From assembly GCF_001761485.1 (NCBI RefSeq), contig NC_090774.1, forward strand, positions 1,116,001 to 1,180,000: a stretch of 64,000 nt of DNA, written 5' to 3'. How positions within the stretch are numbered: position 1 is the first letter of the stretch; the number at the start of each line of letters is the position of its first letter. A program made the position numbers and the translations under genes. Below the pieces are notes generated by a model. The model was not told where the DNA came from. It was given only the letters and a program-made list of their open reading frames with translations, and ran no database searches. Of the stretch, positions 29,414 through 38,864 are shown one piece after another. This DNA is from Yarrowia lipolytica (lineage: Eukaryota > Ascomycota > Dipodascomycetes > Dipodascales).

Positions 29414-31145
29414 CCTGACTACCAAGGCTCTTAGCGTGCGGCTAGTGTGGGGAACGAGGAAATGGGCCCATATTTGTAGATATCCGCTTATCTATAATGT
29501 TTTGTGCTTGTAATATGGTCATTATTATCTGTCTTTAACGGTTTTTCCGCTTCTCGTTTCCTTGGTCCGACATGGCGTATATATTTTCACTTGCATTTAA
29601 TCTATGTTTCAGGTTTATCGCTACTGTATCAGGGAGGGATCAATACTTGTATAGTATGCAAAGTATCGCTTCTGCTTAACATCTCCTCGTATCTCCATAG
29701 CTATGCCCCCTATAGATGCCCGCTATGACCAAGTAAATACCAAACTCGACATCCGCTAAGCTGCTGACCACCGTGTAGCGTCTCCAGTCCCTGGAGAGGA
29801 GGAGTAGTTTTTAGAGCCATTTAGCATTTTTTAGAATTTAATTTCACGTGCTAGTGACTGGAATTAATTGAGAGCAACTCGATAGTACGGACTAACCGAC
29901 GAGCCAAGAGTCGACCGACCTTTGGACCCTCTTGGCTTCGCTCTGACAGATGTTTACATATCTTTGAGACTCCCGAATCCTCTCCACCTTCCTTCAAGAT
30001 ATCAAAGTCATCATGCACCCTGCAAATCCACTCTGTTCCCGCAAGTTTATTTGCGGCTAAATGGCAGGATTTGGAGCCAGGTTTGGGGGCGATATCGGCT
30101 GTGTCAACGTGTCATACGGAATCCTCACTCGGCCGTGACGGCTGTCAAATCGTCTTGTCTCGTATTGTTAGCGCGGTTCGGTACAACAGGTGGTCATCCT
30201 GTCTCCCGTGTCCCGGGGCTTGCTCTCGATCTGCCTCTGCTCGCCTCTTTGCCTCTCTTTATGGGCGTTCCGTCTCCCGGAGAAACTATTGATCCGAGGC
30301 CCTGAAGCTGTCCTAGCGATAACTGTAGGGGTGCTGAAGCTGTCGTCTCCATGTATGATCCCTGACTGGCACTTTCTATTTTATCAACGCTCCGATATAC
30401 TCACCTGCATGCGGCGAGGTGGGGGTGGGGGAAAAAGAAAAAGTACGCGGAAAAACGAAAAATGGCACATCTGACAGCCAAAACTACATGCTCTTTCCGA
30501 GCCCTGGCATGCGAGACACTACTTGGACGAGATATACTACAAACACTCGAACTATACAATACTTTCAACTTGGACATACTCATGCCGTACTCCTCTACCC
30601 TACTTCCTCGTACCTCCTCCTCCTATATAACTACAAACCTCCTCCGATGCTATTTAAAGACTGAACTCTTATACATACTGTAATACAGCGTCGTAGAATA
30701 CTGCCCATGATACGACTATTGTACAAGTACTGGCAATACCTTGAAGAAAATAAAATACGGCAACATCGGCAAACCTCTCATGGAAGCAGAAAATTAGTCT
30801 CGAAAGCTCCATCTACATGTTCGTTCACATGCTGCCGTCATTGCTTCTGGGGCCCTTTGTTTGGGCCAGCTCTGTCAAAGAGATCAACAGGGTTAGCCGC
30901 CCACAAGCCTTTTCACTTTTGGCACCTGTCACTTTGTAAACCCAGTTGTCAAATATGGGTTTCCTTGTCTTCGGCGAATGTAACGTTGTTGGCCATGGCT
31001 AGTGCTTCAGATGGGAGCTGTTGGACACGATGAAGGACGGTCCAAGGTACTTGCAGACGTGCAACTCCCTGGACAGGAAAAACCAAGTCCAAACAAGTCT
31101 GTTTTGTCTGTCCTTCTCCACCTACACAAGTCGACTTTAGACCCA

Positions 31146-31241
31146 GTATTCGTAATTTTATGTATTCGGACTTTTATGTATTCGGACTTTTATGTATTCG
31201 GACTTTTATGTATTCGGACTTTTATGTATTCCGACTTTTAT
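31146..31241. repeat. Tandem repeat, 16-bp unit, 6 copies
   Basis: Six head-to-tail copies of GTATTCGGACTTTTAT. The middle four are identical; the first and last carry one to three changes. The unit is not a multiple of three, so the periodic peptide it encodes is not evidence for a gene. Confidence 0.95.
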
Positions 31242-32218
31242 GTATTTTAGAGTCTCCCTTGTCGATTCAGCAAACCAAACAAAGCAGCTGAAAACTTGTC
31301 TCCATTTAAAATCCAGTTGAAACTGTTGGAGAGGAAAAGATGATAATCCGGTATACCCCTCTCGATAGTCCATCATAGCAACCGGAGTAGTATCATAGAC
31401 ACAGACTCGGAATCTTAGTCGCCACACTACATCCACTCCGAGCCAGAACAGTGTATATCAGCACGCTTGTGCGGAGCCCTGCTACGCGATTGTTGTTTGT
31501 TTGTTTTTTTGACAAAAGACTATACATCGCCTGTCGCTGGAAGACAATCTTGAGTCTCCCGGCCCTTCCCACGGCCCATGTCTCAAATCATCAGTAAACA
31601 TTGGTCATGTGCAAGCTGGTCGTGCCCAAATGCAAGCTTGTACCCCTGAATAGCCATCGGTTATGAATAAACCAACAAGTGGGCAAGGTAGATCGAGAAC
31701 AACAAAATTAACAGCAACCTACTACGACTGTAAACTCGAGCACCTACTTGTAGTTATTCTGGACTCAAGTCTGATGCATAAACTTCGCCCCTACATTAGC
31801 GCAACTCAACGTCCCCAACGTTGACGAGGGATCAGCAAAAGTAGAAGGAGCACCAGTGAGTTTTTAGACGAGTTTCTCCACATGTTCTCCTTCTGATTCT
31901 ACTCGTCTTTTTGAAGTCGGTCGGACCATTGGCTCTTTATTGCAAGTGCTATGGTAGAAAAGAATCGTTGGACAAATTTTAAAAAAATGTCCAACCCCGG
32001 GACGTCTTAGACATCAGTTTCAACGCCTATTATAGGCCCTACCAGAGACGCTCAAAGATGACGAATACTTCTTTAGTTGGTCCCTAGCACCAGGTATAGT
32101 CTTCGGCAAGGAAATCTGTTCCGACAAGCAGGTCGTTCAGACCATGCTGTAGCGTTTTTCTCATGGTAACCGCCACAATGGGTCTCCTCAGTGTTTGACA
32201 ACCGTCTACAGTACTTTC

Positions 32219-32240
32219 ACTTGTACTTGTACTTGTACTT
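32219..32240. repeat. ACTTGT hexamer array
   Basis: About 3.5 copies of ACTTGT (CACTTGTACTTGTACTTGTACTTAC). GTACTTGTAC strings recur in other intergenic parts of the window. Confidence 0.7.
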
Positions 32241-34089
32241 ACACTGTAGCGTTGGACGAGGTCTTTTTGAGTCTGCTGACGATGACAAAAGAAAATATTT
32301 GGAGTCGAAGAGTTGTAGAAAAACCCACAAGCCAGACGAGGGCAGAGCGGATACTAAAAGAGCGAATACTTACGCGGATACTTAGACGGATACTTTTATC
32401 CAAGGAATAGATATAAATACAGTCGTTGTAGCATGCCCGTCACCAGTACATTGGCCACTTCTCGACGCTTTTCTTACACCACATGCCATCAACTTAGCAT
32501 CGGCCTACACACGAGAAGCTAAGGAATAAGCCAACAGAAGAGGGGATGCACTACAGTAGTGGAGGGTTACTGGTTGAGGAAAAGGCTTTGAACCGTTCCT
32601 CGAGTGATACAGGTGGATATTATCAACAGCTACTTCCCTGGCTATCTCGATACGACCTCGCTGGGGCCCTTAGATATGGGACAAGGGCATTTAACTGTTC
32701 GCAATTTCGACCAGGTGCTAGTCCCCTGGCACTGATCTACAGACGAGGCCTTGTCATTGAAATTCTTCCGCATAAAGGACACTATCGACTCAACTGCACT
32801 GTACAGAGCTGTGCAGCTGTCCGCAAAAATGTCCGCCATTGAGTGTTGTGGGACGTCCTGAGGGGTTGCGGAGGTTCGTTAACGGCGGTCGAAAGAACAA
32901 GTCCATCAGTGAGTCAAGTTTAATACAGGCTACCGACTTCCCGAAATTGGATAGCGACTGGGGAACAATTGTACAGATTCCGTGGAGACGGCGAGAGTGT
33001 TTGAAGTTTGCGGATTCGTACCCGTTTGAACAGTACACTTGGCTTTGTCTTCAAAAGTACCACTAATATCAGTTCGCCGCTACCCTTTTTTATGCCTCCT
33101 CCACCCATGGACGTCTTTAATTTCTATTATCATCAGCAACTACACTTGCAAGCCATGTCAAGGCCAGAAATTTCTGGTACGACATGTTCACCATTGCTGA
33201 AATTTCAAATACGACATCGTCATCACTGCCGCTTCTAATCACCGAACTGACCCTAGCAGATGGGCAGTCTCTCACTCGAGTTATTCGACTTCTTTGATAC
33301 TCTCGCAGACGCTCTACAGAAGAACGGCACAACCACAAATACGCCATCAACTTATCGACCAAGACTTGAGAACTACTACGAGACACTTGACTGAAATTCG
33401 AGCAACACCGGTATCGACTAACAGTGACAATCGTAGCGTTGTTCAGGTGAGTATATACACACTAGAGGACACCAGCGGAAGCATCACGCTGGTATACTTG
33501 GCGCTTGTTGCGAGGGCTCGTGGACTTGAGAATGTGAAAGAATGGGGGTACAGAGTCGTGTCCACCATCTCAGGCGGTCACAAAAACAGCTCAGTTTCCA
33601 TACTGACGGGGCACGAACACCAACATGCACTTCTACAGACATATGCCCAGCAGCTCACCACCGCCAAATACTGCCATGAAGACGACCATACTGTTATTTA
33701 AACCCTTCCGCCCCTTGATTATTCTTTTCACGCTCGATTATCGCCAGTTGCGTTCAGTACTTTCCTCTCGAGATGACTGACATGGGTGAACGAGGCTACT
33801 TCCGAGAGAGCACCAACGCCAGCACAAATAAGCAGACTTGAAGACACCTGGTGGGTGTGCCATTACCATTACCATACCGTCGCTACATAGGTTTTATTCA
33901 TCCACTGCTTCCAATAGTGTATATTACATGCTGTTCAATTATATGTATCTATCTACATTGCAGAGGCATGAACCGTGCTCCTACAGTACGGATGATGTTC
34001 CACTCTTCAGAGCGGACTCAGTTGATGCAGACCGTGTGTTGTGAGGACTTGGCCTCCAGCTGTGTACGACGTCGCGCAAGTCTGGCTGA

Positions 34090-34092
<3 letters not shown>

Positions 34093-34130
<38 letters not shown>
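34093..34130. repeat. Dinucleotide repeat (TG)19
   Basis: An uninterrupted TG tract of 38 nt, ending 48 bp beyond the stop of the phosphopantetheinyl transferase gene. It would be transcribed as a CA repeat in that gene's 3' untranslated region. Confidence 0.95.
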
Positions 34131-34131
<1 letters not shown>

Positions 34132-34178
34132 ACGTGTGTTTATGTGCTGCCGATAGGTTCAAATTCTAGACGTGCAAA

Positions 34179-35191
34179 TTAGACCGGGTTGGAATGAGGC
34201 TGCATGGCCACAGCCGGTCCAAAAGGCAACGCTCTGCTCATCAACTCCTCCACCGTTAAATTTCTCAGTCGCACCTGCTCCACCTCATTCACACCCTCCT
34301 TGTGTGTCGCCAGAGCGATCACATGATTGTTGTTGAGCATGAAAATCTCGTGGTGCCATCTGTCCTGTGCGACTCCATCGATCCACAGCTGCGCAGAGTT
34401 GCTCCAGCCTCTCTGGACAGCCACGGCGCCCACAACGTCGGTTCCGGTCTTGTCCTTGGCCGCGTCCATCAGTCTGGCCGTGTCCAGGTTTCTGAACTCT
34501 AGCTTGGCAAGGTCCATGTTGAGCCCCATGCCAATGGCCTTGGAATACGACTCCTTGAGTGCCCACCGCAAGAAGAACTCGCCGTTGCCGGTGCTGTCGC
34601 TGGTGACCTGAGAGTACTCGAACGGCGAGAAAATCTGTGAAAAGCCCTCCATCCAGTTCATAGTCCAGTTTGAGGGAGGAACAGTCGAGGTGATATCCAC
34701 TCCAATCTGCTTGCCATCAGGACGAACAGCCACAACCACCAGCTCGCTGTGGTGACTGATGTTGTAGTCGAACGGCGAGTTGGCCACAAATGACTTGCCC
34801 TGCGGAGTCTTCGAAATGACAATGTCCGTCCACTTCTTGCCTGTCAGAACGGTGGCAATATACCGCTGGAGCAGCTGAGAGCCGAGAGCCATCTTCGCAT
34901 CGCTTCTGTACCGAAAACGCGAAATGTCGAGCTGAGATTCGACAGGAAGCAGTCGCATGGCCTGGTTGAAGTCGTTCTGGGAGTTCCAGATGGGCCGCAC
35001 GTCCAGCAGAAACAAATAGACGGATTGCTTGGAGTTTTGCCAATCAAAAAGCTGTGTTAGTATTGAAGGCTGAAGGTGTGTGGACGTACATCAGGAACAA
35101 AACTCCGAGGAGAGCAGGAGAAACGCAGAGCACAACCCCCATCGCCACAGAATATTGGCCATGTCGTCGCTACAAGTCTGGCAGTCACCAT
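34179..35191 (-). CDS. LYS5: 4'-phosphopantetheinyl transferase, Lys5/AASDHPPT type, two exons
   Basis: It transfers the phosphopantetheine arm of CoA to carrier-protein serines; in yeasts the main target is alpha-aminoadipate reductase Lys2 in lysine synthesis. The main exon (34179-35051) encodes the substrate entry segment FDYNISHHSELVVVA, the metal motif GVDITS and the second acid motif RWALKESYSKAIG. The frame has no ATG of its own, but starts right after a textbook acceptor CTAACACAG (35060-35052). The ATG at 35189-35191 fits two models: a one-codon first exon (donor GTGACT, 137-nt intron, 291 aa), or a 34-codon exon with donor GTACGT and a 38-nt intron (324 aa). The first gives an N terminus closer to family length; its donor is weaker. 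Confidence 0.87.
35052..35188 (-). other. Predicted 5' intron of the LYS5-type gene
   Basis: The acceptor CTAACACAG (35060-35052) is strong and both donor choices keep the reading frame. The longer intron starts with GTGACT at 35188, and the shorter with GTACGT at 35089. The acceptor is well supported; the donor is not settled. Confidence 0.6.
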
Positions 35192-35890
35192 CGTTATGTG
35201 AAAAGTGTACTTTGGCACACGAGGTGAACATTTATGTCCTTGATGAAAACGAAAAATGCAAAATCAAAACCAAAAAAACACCAACCACGCATGCAAACAA
35301 CAACGATGGTAAGACAGATGTTGGCAGTTGGAGAAAAAACAAAAAAAAAAACAGACAAAAGCTCGGGTGCGTGTGAAAGACACACTGTGGAAGGGGGGGG
35401 CGAGGGGGCGGATTGAAATTGTAAGGCCAACCCTGGGGAGAGATATCACAAAAAATATCACACGCACGCGTTGGGGTGGGGGGGTAAACTTCAGCTGTAA
35501 GACAGAAAAACCCTGAGTCATCTGCCCATACCCATTTACACCTTCATGGCGCAATTGGGTGGCAAGAACCGTTCAAACACCCAGAGCAATGCGTGTGTGT
35601 ATGTGAGTCTGGCAATGAGGCGGTCGCAAAAACAAGCCAAGGCACTAAAAAAAACACCCCCTTCAAGTCCACTTGCACTTACATGTGCAACTTCCGCACT
35701 TCCACCTGCACTGTACTAGACAACCGCACTACTAATCACGCTACTAGGCCGCCACCATAAAAAAATCACTTGGTTAGCGGAAGCAGTCCCAGTTAATTAG
35801 TAGTAGCAGCATAAGTAGCTGAGCCAGTAGTTGCAGAAGTGGCTCCTTATGGTTGTGCATCGGTCGATTCACGTACACTTGCTCGTATCA
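35192..35890. other. Intergenic, 0.7 kb
   Basis: Upstream of the LYS5-type gene and downstream of the helix-turn-helix gene. It has A-rich and G-rich low-complexity tracts (about 35330-35410). No gene is seen. Confidence 0.5.
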
Positions 35891-36709
35891 TCAATGCACG
35901 TTCCTGTAATAGGCCGCTCGTATCAGACAGGCGTCCGTGGCGATCCTTGTGTCAATACTCACATTTCCACCTAAGTAATCCGTGGTGATGGGTTCCTGAA
36001 CCATGTAGTTCATGTTGAAGTCCTGGTCGAGAATGGGGTTGTAGACCGGCTGCACCTGTTGCGGGACAGGTTGCTGCTGCTGGACGGGAATCTGTTGCTG
36101 CTGTTGTTGTTGCACAGGCACCTGAGAAATCATCTGAATGTCGTTGTTCAGTCGGGGGTCCATCTCCATGCCCAGGCCCATGTTGACATGGTTCATCTGA
36201 GGCTGATACTCCTGCTTGACTCCGTAAGCTTCCAGGGCAGATCCGCTGAGGTTGGTTCCACTGAGCGACGGTTTTTTAAGTCCGGGTTTCGACACCGAGT
36301 TACGATGCAGCGTTGTGTGTTGCAGGGTGGAGGATCCTGGGGCGGAGGCTGACACTGGGCTGAGCACTTCCGGTCTGTCGGCAGCCTCTCTGATCCTCCT
36401 CTTGATAGTCCGCACACTGAGTTCGGGCACAATCTGTTTCTGAATATCTTCCAGCGAGTCGCTGCGGTCGTCTGTGACCTCCACTATCAGCTTGTCGATC
36501 TCCTCCGTGGTTTTCCGCGGACGTCCTGGGCGTGGTACGTTTTCATAATGGCCTCGTTCCTTGGACCGCTTGATGAAGTCTCGTACTGTGGATCGCGGAA
36601 TGTCCAGCTGCTTGGAGATTTCCGCCAGGTTTTTTCCACAGTCCGCCAGCCCCACTATTCGTCCCTTGTCGAATTCCGTCAGTTCTCGTCGGTTTGTTTT
36701 TCGAGACAT
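35891..36709 (-). CDS. Regulator with Tc1/mariner-type paired helix-turn-helix and Gln-rich tail, 272 aa
   Basis: Probably a nuclear DNA-binding regulator derived from a transposase. Residues about 8-52 form a first helix-turn-helix (FDKGRIVGLADCGKNLAEIS and STVRDFIKR). A GRPRK AT-hook-like linker follows (about 61-66), as in Tc1/mariner transposases, then a second helix-turn-helix (about 68-110, ending in TIKRRIREA). No DDE/DDD catalytic domain follows; instead there is a Ser/Pro-rich linker, then a Met/Asn/Gln-rich region with polyglutamine runs (about 185-225), typical of activation domains. I start at ATG 36709, the first in frame. A GTGAGT donor-like site at 35962 near the 3' end could mean the last 22 residues are intron read-through. 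It is flanked by long gene-free DNA, as regulators often are. Confidence 0.83.
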   Translation of the reverse strand: MSRKTNRRELTEFDKGRIVGLADCGKNLAEISKQLDIPRSTVRDFIKRSKERGHYENVPRPGRPRKTTEEIDKLIVEVTDDRSDSLEDIQKQIVPELSVRTIKRRIREAADRPEVLSPVSASAPGSSTLQHTTLHRNSVSKPGLKKPSLSGTNLSGSALEAYGVKQEYQPQMNHVNMGLGMEMDPRLNNDIQMISQVPVQQQQQQQIPVQQQQPVPQQVQPVYNPILDQDFNMNYMVQEPITTDYLGGNVSIDTRIATDACLIRAAYYRNVH

Positions 36710-36748
36710 GAGAGAGCAGGAGGGAGATGGAGGGGGGGGATGTTGTGG

Positions 36749-36781
36749 GTCGAAATTTAGTCGAAATTTAGTCGAAATTCG
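36749..36781. repeat. Tandem repeat, 11-bp unit, 3 copies, in the regulator's leader
   Basis: Two exact copies of GTCGAAATTTA and one variant (GTCGAAATTCG) lie 40-72 bp upstream of the regulator ATG. More GGTCGATTT-like strings continue to about 36840. They could be sites for self-regulation or simple repeats. Confidence 0.75.
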
Positions 36782-38811
36782 GTTGTAAAGGTCCGTGTCT
36801 GGTCGATTTTGGTCGGTTTCGGTCGATTTGGGGTCGAAAAGAGCCGTCAAGCGCCTCAGTCTCTATTTGAGGGTGTGTTTGCGTGTTTGCGTGTCTGTTG
36901 TGTCTGCCGTGTCTGCCGCTGTCTGTGTCTGTCGTATACAGCTGCGGTCTTTCTCTCTCTCCTATCGTTCGCAATCTCAACTGTGCCTACTTGACCGTCC
37001 CTGGTGGTGTCGCCATACCAACCTTTTGTACTTGGAGGTTGGACTTCTCACTTTGTGCCAAAACGCCAAACAGTAAAAATAATTGAGCTACATGCTATTT
37101 TGCATTTTGCATGTGAGCCAAAAACCTAAGCTAAACCTTGGAGAGCTAGAGCTAGTTCAAACGCCTCCAGGGAGAGCTGGTGGAGAATGGATGGAGTGGA
37201 GTGCTGGGGGCGCGGGCGGTCTGCGTGATTTTGTCGGGCGGCTCGCGACAGCGGATTCCGGGACTTTTTGTGTCGTGTGTGTCGAAATTCGGTCACCTCC
37301 ACCTTCACTCCACCTACCCCACGTTAGCATAGTGTATACACTAGCGAGAACAAGTATATGTACTGGCACTCATACTGTAGAAACCGCCCACTCGTTAGAC
37401 AAGACGTCAATGGAAGGAGAAGCTCTTGTCATAGTGTATCCGAATTGCACTGTATTGTAGCGTATCCAGGCCTGTTGACATTGTCCACTGTTTGCAGTGA
37501 TTTTACACCGTTGCATCGTACTCAACATATCTGTACAGGTGCGAGTACGACTACTGTACTTCACTATGTACTGTAATGTGAATTGCACCCGCACCTACAG
37601 TATATATATATACATGTGTCTGACGTCATTGTATCAATATACTACTGTCGACGAGAGAGCCAGTGGAGAAGGTACTTTTTTCTTCAACAACTGTAGAACA
37701 GTTTCATCTGGTTCACTTTTGGTTCTTGTTGGACTACTATACAAATACTTATACCGCAAGCCCTCTCTCTATACTGAATAATTCATTCCTCCAGCACCAC
37801 TCCCCCAGATTGAGATCTAAATGTCTCACCCTGCAGACAGGCTCTCTGTAGCAAAAGAAGCGAGCGGAGATCAGCACGGGAGCGACATCGAGAGCAACAA
37901 CTGGGGTTTAGTGTCGTAGTCAGCGTCATTAGCCGGATCCCCCGCTGGTTTTACGATTTTCCCAAGACTCGACTTTTGGGTGCTCCAGTCAACCGGCCTC
38001 GATAGCTTGGGAGCTGGCTATGTGTGTCGCTAGACAAAGAAGACAAAGAACCGAGCGGTCTCTTTTAGGTTTTCCACCCAAAGCCAAAAATCAGCTTGTC
38101 CTCGAACCTACTGCCCAGGGGTTTATGGTGGCCGTCTATTCCTTTGCGAGAGTTGAATATCGCAAAACAAAAAAGGCTGGGAAAATTAAAAGACTGAGAA
38201 TTCGAAATCTAAAGCTGCTCAGGGTGTCGGCATTGAGTTAGAGGTTCCCCAACCCTCCGATTGGGCTCCGATTGTTCACGTGCCGGCGGTCCGGGGCAAC
38301 ACCAGAGACCCTGTGGAGAAGTGAGCGCCAGACGACATGCACAGTTGACTACTGTATTGTAGGTTAGACCAGCTCCCTGCACCCATTTAGTGCGGAGGCC
38401 GGTCATCTCCAGCGCCGCCGGGCGGACTGGACTATGGCGGGACATGACTCGTCTCGTGCAAAAGAGCCACTCGTTGCTTTTTGCAATTGCCCAAAAAAAT
38501 GCCCCCTTCTTTATTCTCAGGGAGATACTGGATTGCGGAGATGCCAGTGCATCAGGCAAGTGGGCAGGAGCAGGCGAGCGACGAGCGTTAGCGACAAGCA
38601 GAAGAGGAGCAGGAGCGTTGGAGAGGCGAGGAGGGGTATGCAAAGTGCTGATGTGGGCGGTTCCATTGTATTCTGCGCTCTTTCAACCGTTTTGTTCGAC
38701 CACCGCGTGTCTCATCTGCAACCCTGGCAGACACTGGTCTCGCTCTCTGCGGAGTCCCCTTGAGTCTCCTTTCTGTTTGACGTTACTTTACTTAACTTTT
38801 TCTTCCGCTTG

Positions 38812-38860
<49 letters not shown>
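38812..38860. repeat. CT microsatellite, about 49 nt
   Basis: A near-perfect (CT)n tract with one TTT interruption. Confidence 0.9.

Positions 38861-38864
<4 letters not shown>

Larger units (their letters stand above)
28160..34178. other. Gene-poor region, 6.0 kb
   Basis: It lies between the HEM25 start and the 3' end of the phosphopantetheinyl transferase gene. Every ORF is short (135 codons at most), with no domain, codon bias or motif that supports a gene. It holds several tandem repeats (29131-29178, 29365-29413, 31146-31241, 32219-32240, 34093-34130) and one GTACAGTATGTAC 13-mer (29198-29210). It could contain worn-down mobile DNA or a long non-coding transcript, but I see no reverse transcriptase, transposase or paired terminal repeats. 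Confidence 0.55.

Noticed and set aside
31140-31250. Periodic peptide (SDFYVFGL type) in a short plus-strand frame
   Set aside because: It is produced by the 16-bp tandem repeat, whose unit is not a multiple of three. It is not evidence for a repeat protein.
33294-33701. 135-codon frame with an internal GTGAGT
   Set aside because: No recognisable product, no matching acceptor, and no sign of codon bias. A spliced gene here cannot be excluded but is not supported.
28160-34178. Possible worn-down retroelement in the gene desert
   Set aside because: No reverse-transcriptase-, integrase- or capsid-like sequence and no pair of terminal repeats were found, so I make no element call.
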